A DNA stretch of 64,000 nucleotides from the NCBI RefSeq assembly GCF_026719745.1, contig NZ_JAPPRQ010000136.1, positions 39,115-103,114 of the forward strand, in the 5' to 3' direction. Position numbers and translations under genes: made by a program. Source of the stretch: Clostridium sp. ZS2-4 (GTDB lineage: Bacteria; Bacillota; Clostridia; Clostridiales; Clostridiaceae). Of this stretch, positions 48,643 through 57,183 are shown piece by piece. Every line of letters begins with the position of its first letter. Positions within the stretch are counted from its first letter, which is position 1. A model generated the notes under the pieces. That model worked only from the letters and a program-made list of their open reading frames with translations. It was not told the DNA's origin and made no database searches.

Positions 48643-48738
48643 GGGTTGTAAAACTCCTGATTTTCATATTGTTGACTTGATTATGCTAATAATGTATAAT
48701 TAAGTATTACAATTGAGTATAATAAAGTAGGTGTTCAT

Positions 48739-49212
48739 ATGAGTAAAAATAAAAAAGGTGATAATACCCTTGCACAAAATAGAAAAGCCAGACATGATTA
48801 TTTTATAGAGGAAGTTTTTGAAGCAGGTATAGCACTTGTAGGAACAGAAGTTAAATCTATAAGAGCAGGAAAAGCTAATTTAAAAGATAGCTATGCTCAA
48901 GTTAAAAATGGAGAGGTATTTGTATATAATATGCATGTAAGCCCTTATGAACAAGGAAATATATTTAATAAAGATCCTTTAAGAAATAGAAAATTACTTC
49001 TTCATAAAAAAGAAATAGATATTTTATTAGGTTATACAGGTCAGAAAGGATATACTTTAATTCCACTGTCACTATATTTAAAAAAAGGTAGAGTCAAGGT
49101 TGCATTAGGTGTGGCAAAAGGTAAACAAAACTATGATAAGAGACATACAATAGCTGAAAAAGCTGCAAAAAGAGATATAGACAGACAGTTAAAAGAAAGA
49201 AATAGATACTAA
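48739..49212 (+). CDS. smpB: SsrA-binding protein SmpB
   Basis: Binds tmRNA and brings it to stalled ribosomes. The 157-residue protein has [31 protein letters not shown], a beta barrel, and the C-terminal basic tail [21 protein letters not shown] that mimics a codon. GTAGGTG precedes the ATG. The tmRNA gene lies 235 bp downstream on the same strand. Confidence 0.97.
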   Translation: MSKNKKGDNTLAQNRKARHDYFIEEVFEAGIALVGTEVKSIRAGKANLKDSYAQVKNGEVFVYNMHVSPYEQGNIFNKDPLRNRKLLLHKKEIDILLGYTGQKGYTLIPLSLYLKKGRVKVALGVAKGKQNYDKRHTIAEKAAKRDIDRQLKERNRY

Positions 49213-49447
49213 ATATGTCACTTTACAAAAGAGAATATGTGTAGTAAAATTGATTATGCACTAAGGAACAATAAATGATAGATAATAAAACTAAATAGTG
49301 GAGAGCTTACGACATGATATATCAATGTTGATGCTAATACATTCCATGTAATTATTAAGATAAAGATTTAAACAGTTAGTACAATTGGTAGATATGTAGT
49401 TATTAATAACTAAAAACTATTAATTATTAACTGTTAAATATATACAT

Positions 49448-49802
49448 GGGGGCGTATTTGGCTTTCGACGGGGGTATGTTGATCTGCGGAAGCGAGCCGA
49501 GGGTTTCCTGGACCCGCGTTAAAAAACTGGGAACTAAATGTAAACGCAGAAAATAATTTTGCAATAGCAGCCTAGTAGCTGCTCGTTCTACCCGAGAGTC
49601 CCACGACTTGGGATAGGGCGCCAACTAGTGGGGAACCGAGCCATCCAAAGCTTTGAGGATGGAACGGAATTTATGAAGCTACTAAAGTGAGAATCCTGTC
49701 AGTAGGAGTCTCATGGAGGGAATGTTAAATTACTGACTGCGCTCGGAGATGCTGTGGTGTGACTACTTTCGGACAGGGGTTCGACTCCCCTCGCCTCCAC
49801 CA
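49448..49802 (+). ncRNA. ssrA: Transfer-messenger RNA
   Basis: The 5' GGGGGCG and 3' CGCCTCC-ACCA form the acceptor stem with the G-U third pair that marks alanine charging; GGTTCGACTCC is the T-arm. CCA is encoded. The tag frame resumes at GCA (49546) and reads AENNFAIAA then TAG (49573-49575), a normal clostridial-type tag with the AA protease end. It is followed by a terminator and by an island using its 3' end. Confidence 0.96.
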
Positions 49803-49866
49803 TACATAAACTTAAATATTGATACAATAGAAAGTCACTGATTTTAGTGGCTTTTCGTGTTTTTTG
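49801..49866 (+). repeat. CATACATA plus hairpin terminator, module 1 (ssrA end)
   Basis: CATACATA (49801-49808) overlaps the ssrA CCA end; the terminator AAAGTCACT-gattt-AGTGGCTTT followed by TCGTGTTTTTT lies at 49831-49866. A diverged copy lies at 50618-50680 and a looser one at 52915-52960, which suggests repeated insertion at ssrA. Confidence 0.8.
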
Positions 49867-50048
49867 AAATAAAAGTAAAGGTAAAATCAAAGTGAAAATA
49901 GGCTTTCAACAGGATAAAATTAACAAAAATGCACACCTGTGTGCAAAAGTGTACAAGGGGTGTGCACAATTTAGAAGAAATAAAAAACATGATAATATTA
50001 ATATAATATATTTAAAAATTATGAATTTAATAAGGAGTGGTAAAAATA

Positions 50049-50273
50049 ATGGCTGTTACAATTGGAAAAGTTAATGATAACTATATAATGGTAAGCTTTA
50101 ATTATAGCTATGATAATGTTTCAGCAATAAAAACAATAGAAGGTAGCAGATGGAATGAAGCAAAGAAAGCATGGATAGTACCCAATACTAATAAAGCCAT
50201 ATATGCAATATCAGTAGCTTTTTGTGACGAAGATATTATATTTGATTCATCAATTGATTTGTTTGATTTATAG
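50049..50273 (+). pseudogene. Integrase-like N-terminal remnant
   Basis: A 74-codon frame whose central part IKTIEGSRWNEAKKAWIVPNT resembles the N-terminal region of clostridial phage or island tyrosine recombinases. No catalytic domain follows: the frame stops after a short tail. The ATG at 50049 follows AAGGAGTGG. Its place about 250 bp after ssrA is where an integrase would be expected, so I read it as the relic of one. It could also be a small independent protein. Confidence 0.5.
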
Positions 50274-50320
50274 CTGTTAATTCTTAAAGATCTCGTATTC
50301 AAAATTATTGGAGCGATGAG

Positions 50321-50548
50321 ATGGAACAAGGCTACAATGTACTATCTCAAATTAAAAAATTTAGAACAAGGAACAATAAATTAATTCCATATATTGAAAT
50401 CCCAATAAATAAAGAAACAATAGAACAGATTACTATGAGTCCAACTTGTAATGACTTAAATGAAATAGGACTTAAGGAATTTCTGGAAAGTATAGAATTT
50501 GATATAGATGATATAGAAAAATCTGATATACCATATACAAAAAATTAA
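50321..50548 (+). CDS. Small protein of unknown function
   Basis: A 75-residue acidic protein (several Glu and Asp in the C-terminal half, LKEFLESIEFDIDDIEKS) with no membrane segment. GGAGCGATGAG precedes the ATG. I do not recognise it. It lies in the first segment of the ssrA island, between the integrase-like remnant and the second terminator module. Confidence 0.5.
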   Translation: MEQGYNVLSQIKKFRTRNNKLIPYIEIPINKETIEQITMSPTCNDLNEIGLKEFLESIEFDIDDIEKSDIPYTKN

Positions 50549-50617
50549 TTACTGAAAGTATATCCTGCCGCTAAGGACACATCAGCTTTAAGAGGCGTCT
50601 TTTTTCAACGTTCAAGA

Positions 50618-50680
50618 CATACATAAATATAATATTGATATAATAGAAAGTCCTCGATTTCAAGGGCTTTTCGTGTTTTT
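50618..50680 (+). repeat. CATACATA plus hairpin terminator, module 2
   Basis: CATACATA (50618-50625), then AAAGTCCT-cgatttca-AGGGCTTT and TCGTGTTTTT (50647-50680). It is homologous to the ssrA terminator, with stem changes that keep pairing. TGCACACC follows about 125 bp after each of the first two modules (49929 and 50743), so the duplication was longer. Confidence 0.75.
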
Positions 50681-50909
50681 AAAAGAAGTTGAAGTTGGGA
50701 TTTTTAAAGTTTTAAGATTGGAAGTTTGGGTTTTTATTATTTGAATGCACACCCCTGTAGATTTTGAAGTGAGGGGGGAGCATTTTTTATGGTGAGGGTG
50801 TGTACTTTCAGCAGTAACATTTGGTGCAACTGATAGTTGTCAAAATTGTTATTGTTGATTGATAGTAATAAATAACTTGATTTAGTATACTGGAATAGAG
50901 GTGATACAG

Positions 50910-51590
50910 ATGAGTTTTCAACAAAAATTACAAATGCTAAGAAGAGAAAAAGGATTATCACAAGAGAATTTAGCAGAAAAAATCGGTATATCAAGACAGT
51001 CTATTGCAAAATGGGAAGGTGGAAAATCCTATCCAGATTTAGATAAGCTAATACAATTAAGTGATTTATTTAAAATTAGCATTGATAAGTTAGTAAGAGA
51101 TAATGATAGTGGATGTTGTTTTGAAAATAAAAAAGTACATATAAATGAAATAGGTGGAGACATAATCGAATTTTTATGTAGAGCTAAAAAGAAGACTTAT
51201 GCAGGAAAAGGAGAAGAAGCATCACCTTCAAGACCTAATTCTCATGATCTACATTATATTGAAGATAACTTAAAATATATAGATACATACATTGGTGGTA
51301 AAAGTTTTGCTGGGGCAGAGGCCTTATGGGAGAATGATGTACCAATTTGGTCAATGAATTATATTGGAAGAATTCTTGAGGATGTATTTAATGGAGATTT
51401 TCTAAAAGAGGCATTACTTCTTGTGCCAAAGGAACATCCATATCGTGGACCTTTGGTATATGAAAATGGTGAATATAAGTATCATTGCATTGTTAAAGGT
51501 GAATTTAAATGGTTCGAGGGATATGAGGAAATATTTTACAATGATAAAAAGGTGTATGAATGTATTTTTCATGGTGGCTGTATCAAATAA
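50910..51590 (+). CDS. XRE-family regulator with DUF5680 domain
   Basis: A 226-residue protein. Residues 5-60 form a Cro/C1-type HTH (LRREKGLSQENLAEKIGISRQSIAKWEGGKSYPDLDKL). The rest (about 80-226, with GKGEEASPSRPNSHDLHYIEDNLKYIDTY and EAL-WENDVPIWSMNY) fits the DUF5680 family, often joined to such HTHs. It probably senses an unknown signal and regulates DNA. The ATG at 50910 follows AGAGGTGAT. Targets are not evident; the gene may serve the island. Confidence 0.8.
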   Translation: MSFQQKLQMLRREKGLSQENLAEKIGISRQSIAKWEGGKSYPDLDKLIQLSDLFKISIDKLVRDNDSGCCFENKKVHINEIGGDIIEFLCRAKKKTYAGKGEEASPSRPNSHDLHYIEDNLKYIDTYIGGKSFAGAEALWENDVPIWSMNYIGRILEDVFNGDFLKEALLLVPKEHPYRGPLVYENGEYKYHCIVKGEFKWFEGYEEIFYNDKKVYECIFHGGCIK

Positions 51591-51611
51591 AAAAGTATAG
51601 GAGATAAAAAT

Positions 51612-51776
51612 ATGGTATTAAATAAAGATAAAATTACTAATATATGGAGGAAGAAAAAATTATTGAGTTTAGCTACATGTTTTGATGAGAAAGTAGATAA
51701 TTCTGTAGTATGTTTTGCTTTTGATGAGGGACTAAATTTCTATTTTGAAAAGCTACATTTTATAAGTTATTCATAG
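51612..51776 (+). pseudogene. Pyridoxamine-oxidase-like remnant (54 codons)
   Basis: A short frame from ATG 51612, behind AGGAGA, reading LLSLATCFDEKVDNSVVCFAFDEGLNFYFEK. This resembles the first strands of the FMN-binding pyridoxamine 5'-phosphate oxidase-like split barrel, which is normally about 130 residues or more; the rest is missing. I infer a truncated gene. Its neighbours are the XRE-DUF5680 gene and the DUF3791 operon, in a decaying island. Confidence 0.4.
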
Positions 51777-51796
51777 TAGATAAAAAATAAATGTTG

Positions 51797-51832
51797 TATA
51801 ATAATATTAATATATTTATTTTAATATTATTA
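51797..51832 (+). promoter_or_regulatory. Palindromic operator overlapping the -10 of the DUF3791-DUF3990 operon
   Basis: TATAAT (51797-51802) overlaps the left arm of a perfect 12-bp inverted repeat TAATAATATTAA (51799-51810) / TTAATATTATTA (51821-51832) with a 10-nt spacer. This is what an autoregulated toxin-antitoxin promoter often looks like. The -35 is weak. Confidence 0.55.
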
Positions 51833-51846
51833 GAAAAGGTGATTTT

Positions 51847-52071
51847 ATGAGTAGGGAAGAAAAAAATAAAATAGATTATATGGTTGTATGTGTAGCTGAA
51901 TTTGCAGATAAATTTTCAGTTACCTACAAAGATTCCTATAATTATTTGAAAAAATATAATGCTTTAAATTTTTTAATTGAAAATTATGAGATTGAGCATA
52001 CTTTAAGCATTGAAGATGCAATAGAGGATATGATTTTAGTTTCAAAAAATAATGGGGGATATTTGATATGA
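51847..52071 (+). CDS. DUF3791 family protein
   Basis: A 74-residue helical protein. The segment VVCVAEFADKFSVTYKDSYNYLKKYNALNFLIENYEIEHTLSIEDAIEDM is a clear match in pattern to DUF3791, short proteins that usually lie next to DUF3990 genes. The function is not established; it may be the antitoxin or partner of the DUF3990 protein. AAAAGGTGAT precedes the ATG. Its stop overlaps the next start (ATGA at 52068-52071), showing translational coupling. Confidence 0.75.
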   Translation: MSREEKNKIDYMVVCVAEFADKFSVTYKDSYNYLKKYNALNFLIENYEIEHTLSIEDAIEDMILVSKNNGGYLI

Positions 52072-52571
52072 AGTTGTATCATGGTTCCAATGTAATAATT
52101 TCAGATATTAATTTAGATAAATGTAGACCATATAAAGATTTTGGAAAAGGATTCTATTGTACAGCCATTGAAGAACAAGCTGAACTAATGGCAAAAAGAG
52201 TAGCTAAAATCTATGGAGGAACACCCCAGGTAACTGTATTTGATTTTGATGAAAATATAATTTCATCTAACAAATTAAATATAAAATCCTTTGAATCACC
52301 TACAAAAGAATGGGCTATTTGTGTATTAAACAATAGGGATAGAAATTTTAAAGAAATAAATAGTAAAAATTGCAATATAGATAATAAGTATGATATAGTT
52401 GCAGGACCAGTAGCAGATGATGATTTGGCATTATTGTTTAGAATCTTTACTAGAGGATTAATAGATATTAATGTATTAGTAAAAGAAATGAGCTATAAGA
52501 AATTTTCAAATCAATATTCATTTCATACCCAAAAAGCTATACAGTATCTAAAATTTTTTGGAGGTAAATAA
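52068..52571 (+). CDS. DUF3990 family protein, predicted ADP-ribosyltransferase fold
   Basis: A 167-residue soluble protein. The YHGS motif (residues 4-7) and DFGKGFYCT (24-32) resemble the His and Tyr motifs of PARP/ART-fold enzymes, and YDIVAGPVADDDL (108-120) is a DUF3990 hallmark that may hold the third catalytic acid. I infer a possible NAD-dependent toxin or effector. It is translationally coupled to the DUF3791 gene upstream and lies 2 bp before a third small gene. No catalysis is shown. Confidence 0.75.
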   Translation: MKLYHGSNVIISDINLDKCRPYKDFGKGFYCTAIEEQAELMAKRVAKIYGGTPQVTVFDFDENIISSNKLNIKSFESPTKEWAICVLNNRDRNFKEINSKNCNIDNKYDIVAGPVADDDLALLFRIFTRGLIDINVLVKEMSYKKFSNQYSFHTQKAIQYLKFFGGK

Positions 52572-52573
52572 TA

Positions 52574-52804
52574 ATGAATGTGATTAAAGAACTTATTGAT
52601 GGTATAACTGAAGATTTAATAAAGTATTTGTGTGAAGAAGAAAATTATAAATTAGAAGATGCTATGGAAACAGTATATAATTCTATTGTTTTTGAAAAGT
52701 TAACTGATGCAGAAACAGGTATTTACAGAGAAAGTGCTAGTTATGTATATGAATTATTGAAAGATGAAATAGCGAGCGGAAAAATAATTCAGAAAGAAGA
52801 GTAG
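52574..52804 (+). CDS. Small acidic protein, third gene of the DUF3791-DUF3990 operon
   Basis: A 76-residue acidic, helical protein starting MNVIKELIDGITEDLIKYLCEEE and containing YRESASYVYELLKDEI. It has no secretion signal. Its size, charge and position 2 bp after the DUF3990 stop (with GGAGGTAAATAAT inside that gene as ribosome site) suggest a partner or second antitoxin. I cannot name the family; a distant DUF3791-like relation is possible. Confidence 0.6.
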   Translation: MNVIKELIDGITEDLIKYLCEEENYKLEDAMETVYNSIVFEKLTDAETGIYRESASYVYELLKDEIASGKIIQKEE

Positions 52805-52838
52805 GTCTTGTTGATGTGCACCTTTTAGCAGAAACACT

Positions 52839-52895
52839 ATACAATTTAGCGATAATAAAATCAATAATCTTATTGAGAAAGTGGCTAAATTGTAT
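52839..52895. repeat. Nested inverted repeats after the DUF3990 operon
   Basis: ATACAATTTAGC (52839-52850) and GCTAAATTGTAT (52884-52895) are exact inverted arms. Within the spacer TCAATAA-TC-TTATTGA (52861-52876) forms a second palindrome. No T run follows, so it is not a simple terminator. It may be a recombination or binding site. Confidence 0.6.
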
Positions 52896-52914
52896 CAAAA
52901 TTTAAGTTATTAGA

Positions 52915-52960
52915 CATACATAGAAAACCATACTGAAATTTTAAGTATCGTTTTCATTTT
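52915..52960 (+). terminator. CATACATA plus hairpin terminator, module 3
   Basis: CATACATA (52915-52922) and then GAAAACcATACT / AGTATcGTTTTC followed by ATTTT. It resembles modules 1 and 2 in order but not in hairpin sequence. The rest of the gap to asnB (52961-53157) shows nothing I can assign. Confidence 0.65.
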
Positions 52961-53157
52961 AGAGTTATAAACTTTTTATAGAAAAGTTCTTTGTCTATCA
53001 ACATTTCTACAGAATATTTACCGTTTCTAGGAGTTACCTTTTTATTAAGTTATATAAGGTTATTAATGGTTAACCAATAACAAGTAAAAGAGAGTTTAAC
53101 TTTAATCTATAATAAAGAGTTTCTAGAATTTGAAGCATGGTATTTTAGGTATCTTAA

Positions 53158-54747
53158 TTATTTACCGCTGGTACCATAATTTGATAATACTCTAGCACTA
53201 GGATCATCTACGTCACAGCCTTCCCACTCTTTGTTTGGCATCCAAAAATCTACTATCATTTCTGCTTGCCATGGATAGTATTTTTCAAATATTTCTCTGT
53301 ATAGTAATGATTCCTTTGTGAATGGTTTAGAGTGATATTTATACTTTTCACAAAGTTTTTCAAATTCTTCATCGCTATAGAATGTTTCTGCATAGTCTTT
53401 TAAATAGTCTACCATAGAATGCCCTACAGCATCGCTAAATGCTGCTTTTTCACGGTATAAAATATTATGAGGAAGATAATCGCCTTCAAACGAATGTCTC
53501 AAAAGATATTTACCCATGTTGTATTTGTTTAATTTCTTTTCAGGGTCTATGGCCATAACATACTTTACAAAGTCTAAATCTCCAAATGGTACTCTTGCTT
53601 CTAAAGAATTTGAGCTAATACAACGATCTGCACGAAGTACATCGTACATATAAAGCTCTCGGACTCTCTTTTGTGATTCCTTTTGAAATTCTTCTGCATT
53701 TGGGGCAAAATCAGTATATTTATAGCCGAATAATTCATCGGAAATTTCACCGGTTAGAAGCACTCTGACATCAGAAATCTCATGTATTTTCTTACAGATC
53801 AAATACATTCCCATACTTGCTCTTATTGTGGTGATATCGTATGTTCCAAGAAGTTTAATAACCTCATCAAGTGATTCAAGCACTTCTTCTTTTGTCATAT
53901 AAATAACGGTATGATCGCTATGAATGTAATCTGCAACTTCCTGTGCGTATTTTAAATCAATTGCATCTTCAGTCATACCTATGGCAAATGTTTTAATTGG
54001 TTTTTCAGGATACATTTTTTGAGCAACTGAACATACTAATGAGCTGTCTAAGCCACCACTTAACAAGAAACCTACAGGAGCATCAGCATCCATACGTTTT
54101 TCAACAGCAGCTACAAATTTATCATGAATTTCATTGCAAATAATTTCTAAGTCATCCTTGAAATAATCACCCTCTGTTGCTGTGATATCACAATAGCATG
54201 TAAATTTACCATCAGCATAATAATGTCCTGGTGGGAATGGCATAATCTTGTGTGTAAGACCAATTAAGTTTTTAGATTCACTTGCAAATATGATTTTACC
54301 TGATTGAGAATAGCCATAGAATAGGGGACGAATTCCAATTGGATCTCTTGCTGCGATGAAACTGTTCTTTTTTCCATCGTAGATAACAGTTGCGTATTCT
54401 GCATCTAATTTTGAAAACATATCTAGTCCATATTCATAATACATTGGAAGTAATATTTCACAATCACTATCAGAAATAAACTTATGTCCCTTTTTTATTA
54501 GTTCTTTTTTGATTTCACGGAAACCGTAAATTTCACCATTGCAGATGGATGCATCTGTATTTCTTGTGAATGGCTGCATTCCGCTAAAGCTTAAATCCAT
54601 AATAGCAAGTCTTTGAAATCCCAAAATACCAGATGGTAAAGTGAGAATTTCTGTCATATCTGGTCCTCTTGATTCAGTTCTCTGCAATGCCTCTGCAAAT
54701 TTTTCATGTTTCATATCTGTTCCTGTATAACACATAATTGTACACAT
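53158..54747 (-). CDS. asnB: Asparagine synthase (glutamine-hydrolysing)
   Basis: Makes asparagine from aspartate, ATP and glutamine. The 529-residue protein has the class II glutaminase nucleophile as the second residue (MCTIMCYTG, Cys2), then RGPDMTE and CNGEIYGF of the glutaminase domain, and the synthetase SGGLDSSLV P-loop near residue 235 with LLTGEISDELFGYKYTDF. The ATG at 54747 follows GGAGGAATATT. It is alone behind an Asn T-box leader, so it responds to uncharged tRNA-Asn. Confidence 0.96.
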   Translation of the reverse strand: MCTIMCYTGTDMKHEKFAEALQRTESRGPDMTEILTLPSGILGFQRLAIMDLSFSGMQPFTRNTDASICNGEIYGFREIKKELIKKGHKFISDSDCEILLPMYYEYGLDMFSKLDAEYATVIYDGKKNSFIAARDPIGIRPLFYGYSQSGKIIFASESKNLIGLTHKIMPFPPGHYYADGKFTCYCDITATEGDYFKDDLEIICNEIHDKFVAAVEKRMDADAPVGFLLSGGLDSSLVCSVAQKMYPEKPIKTFAIGMTEDAIDLKYAQEVADYIHSDHTVIYMTKEEVLESLDEVIKLLGTYDITTIRASMGMYLICKKIHEISDVRVLLTGEISDELFGYKYTDFAPNAEEFQKESQKRVRELYMYDVLRADRCISSNSLEARVPFGDLDFVKYVMAIDPEKKLNKYNMGKYLLRHSFEGDYLPHNILYREKAAFSDAVGHSMVDYLKDYAETFYSDEEFEKLCEKYKYHSKPFTKESLLYREIFEKYYPWQAEMIVDFWMPNKEWEGCDVDDPSARVLSNYGTSGK

Positions 54748-54769
54748 ATTAATATTCCTCCTTAGTTAT

Positions 54770-55070
54770 AAAAAAAGCCTTTCATCCTATAAAAATAGGA
54801 CGAAAGACTTATACTTCCGCGGTACCACCTAAATTAGCCTATAAAGCTCCCTTCAATCAGTACGGAATTAATCTATATAATATAGTAATTCGATACTGTC
54901 CAAGCTGTAACGGTTTGGCTCCGTCCAAGACTACTCTTAATAAATTTCGTTTGGAAGCTCCGGGATGTTCTTCATTATTTGCTTCGTATCAGTCTCTCAC
55001 CACCACTGATTCGCTTTGACTACCTCATAATAACTACTCTTCCCATCATGGCTTTTATATTAAGTGTTTG
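54770..55070 (-). promoter_or_regulatory. T-box leader (Asn) upstream of asnB
   Basis: On the minus strand the T-box AGGTGGTACCGCGG lies at 54830-54817 and the terminator GTCTTTCGTCCTA / TAGGATGAAAGGC plus T7 at 54808-54770. The stem I specifier context GAAG-AAC-AT puts the AAC (Asn) codon at 54969-54967. A TTCAAA-N17-TAATAT promoter lies about 55065-55095. Confidence 0.92.
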
Positions 55071-55214
55071 AAATTTAACTTTGAATTTATTTCATTTTAC
55101 TTTATAATTTATAATTCGTCAATGGAATTGTGAATTATTTATTGAAACGAAATTCATTTTTTGAAATATTGGACCAACAATATTTGATTTGCCATTATAA
55201 AAATGTTTAAAACT

Positions 55215-55328
55215 TTAAGCTCCTTTATTCAATCGACTTTGTAATAAAGGAGGAATTCTATCACCAATAAGTCCAGAACCAAGAACAAGGATATAATCAA
55301 CTTGCTTTTTAAGCTTAAGAAATAAGTT
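55215..55328 (-). pseudogene. YdcF/DUF218 remnant after greA
   Basis: A minus-strand frame with no start reads KKQVDYILVLGSGLIGDRI and on to PPLLQSRLNKGA before a stop at 55217-55215. This is the opening strand and nucleotide-like loop of the YdcF/DUF218 domain, followed by premature ending. It starts directly after the greA-like stop. Full homologues exceed 150 residues, so it is a decayed fragment. Confidence 0.5.
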
Positions 55329-55329
55329 C

Positions 55330-55794
55330 TTATAGTAGTTCTAATATTTCTATTGTATATTTTTCTCCGGGAGCATCAACTTCAACTATGTCTCCAACTT
55401 TTCTGCCTGATAATGCTTTTCCTAAATCTGATTCTATACTTATACACATATTTTCAGGGGATGAATCCATAGTAGTTACTAATGATACAATATCTTCATC
55501 CTCATCCTCTACAAATTTAATTCTAGCTTTACTATTAATTCCTAATATTGATTTATCAACATTGTTATCATCTATTACAGTTGCTGTTGAAATCATAGTT
55601 AATAAATATTGAATTCTATTATCATTTTCTCTATAGTTTCTACAAGCCTCTTTATATTCTGCATTTTCTGATCTATCGCCATGTGCAGCAGCCTCTAATT
55701 TTTCTTTTGCTATTTGCGCTCTTTTCACAGTCATTCTATAGTCTAATTCTTCTCTTAATTTTTTTATGTTTTCTTCTGTCAATATATTATTCAT
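55330..55794 (-). CDS. Transcription elongation factor GreA family
   Basis: Rescues backtracked RNA polymerase by stimulating transcript cleavage. The 154-residue protein has an N-terminal coiled coil (about 5-75) with the tip GDRSENAEYKEACRNY, keeping the acidic tip residues, and a C-terminal FKBP-like domain (KVGDIVEVDAPGEKYTIEIL). It departs from standard GreA in the coil, so it may be a paralogue. GGGAGG precedes the ATG at 55794 at a longer spacing. It is divergent from the HD-GYP operon; 55795-56096 holds AT-rich promoter sequence with no other assigned site. Confidence 0.88.
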   Translation of the reverse strand: MNNILTEENIKKLREELDYRMTVKRAQIAKEKLEAAAHGDRSENAEYKEACRNYRENDNRIQYLLTMISTATVIDDNNVDKSILGINSKARIKFVEDEDEDIVSLVTTMDSSPENMCISIESDLGKALSGRKVGDIVEVDAPGEKYTIEILELL

Positions 55795-56096
55795 AAAAAA
55801 CTGAAGCCTCCCTGAAATATATTATGTTAATATTATATAACATCTAGAAAAAAATAAAAGATACTTTAACTATAAGTGCAGTTAATATAGAGTAATTGTA
55901 TTTATTTTATACGTCTTTTATGTAGTTAAAAGTATAGGAGTGTGTTAATATATTAAATAATAATTGTTACTGAGGGTGTTTTTCTTTTGTGTTTAGTTGG
56001 TAAAGGAATACTATATTTTAGTGTGAAAGATATTTATTTTTTATAAGAATTTTTCACTATCCAGTAAAAAATTAATTATTTTAGTTGGAGGGATAT

Positions 56097-57167
56097 ATGA
56101 GAGTTGTTGGTGTTTTCAGCCTGAAGGGAGATGAAATCCTTGGAAGGCAGATTTACGATGAATTAGGTAGGGTTTTACTTAATGTTGGAGTAAAATTAAA
56201 GCCTTATTATATTGAAAAAATTAAAGAAATGGGAATTAATTCAGTATACATTGATGATGACATATCAAAAAATGTGATTATTGAAGAAAGCATTTCTGAA
56301 AAGACAAGGCAAATGAGTAAATGTGCTGTTAAGGGAATGATTGAAAGCTATTGTCGTGAAGGAAAAACTGATAATAGTAGTGTTATGAATTCGGTAAATG
56401 CAGTCATTGAAGATGTACTATCAAATAAAAATGTTTTGATAAATGTTGCAGAAATAAGTGCAGGTGATAATAATATATATTCGCATTCTGTAAACGTTTG
56501 CGTGATGTCTACAATAATAGGAACTCATATGGGATACAGTATGTTGAAGCTTAAAGATATAGCTACGGGTGCATTACTTCATGATATAGGTAAGATAAAA
56601 ATTATGAATGATAAGAAACTTTTAGCAGATTTTAAGACTAAGGAAGAATTAGATAAATATATTAGATTAATGCATCCAAAGGTTGGTTATGATTTTTTAG
56701 GGGAGCAGTATGTTTGGAATGCATACGTCAAGGTAGCTGCATTAATGCATCATGAAAGAAGTGATGGCAGTGGATATCCTTTGAAATTAAAAGGTGATGA
56801 AATAAACCAAATTGCAAAGATAGTGTCTATATGTGATGTATTTGATAATTTGATATCAGGTAGAAATTCTGAGAAAGGTAAAAGTGTGCAAGAGGTTATT
56901 GAATATCTTGTAGGTATGAGCAATATTTATTTTGATGCAGAAATGGTGAAAAAATTCACTATTAACATAGCTGCTTTTCCAACAGGTAGTGGAGTTATTC
57001 TAAGTTCAAATGAAAAGGGTTTAGTAGTAAAGCAAAACAGCTCAATGCCAATGAGACCTGTGGTAAAAGTTATATATGATAAAGATGGAAAATTACTTTT
57101 AGAACCTTATGAAATTGATTTATTAAAAGAATTAACTCTTTTTATTACAAAGACCTGTGAACTTTAA
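56097..57167 (+). CDS. HD-GYP domain cyclic-di-GMP phosphodiesterase
   Basis: A 356-residue cytoplasmic protein expected to hydrolyse cyclic di-GMP. Residues 1-110 form a DUF3391-like N-terminal part; the HD-GYP domain runs about 120-310 with HDIGK (His162, Asp163), [20 protein letters not shown] and DVFDNL, all key residues intact. The C-terminal part is a small beta domain. The ATG at 56097 follows TGGAGGGAT. The kinase gene starts 16 bp after its stop, so the three signalling genes form an operon. Confidence 0.92.
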   Translation: MRVVGVFSLKGDEILGRQIYDELGRVLLNVGVKLKPYYIEKIKEMGINSVYIDDDISKNVIIEESISEKTRQMSKCAVKGMIESYCREGKTDNSSVMNSVNAVIEDVLSNKNVLINVAEISAGDNNIYSHSVNVCVMSTIIGTHMGYSMLKLKDIATGALLHDIGKIKIMNDKKLLADFKTKEELDKYIRLMHPKVGYDFLGEQYVWNAYVKVAALMHHERSDGSGYPLKLKGDEINQIAKIVSICDVFDNLISGRNSEKGKSVQEVIEYLVGMSNIYFDAEMVKKFTINIAAFPTGSGVILSSNEKGLVVKQNSSMPMRPVVKVIYDKDGKLLLEPYEIDLLKELTLFITKTCEL

Positions 57168-57183
57168 ATTATGGGAGGATTTT

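Noticed and set aside
49892..50074. 60-codon frame after ssrA
   Set aside because: Composition is that of non-coding AT-rich DNA, it crosses a TGCACACC inverted motif and overlaps the better supported frame at 50049.
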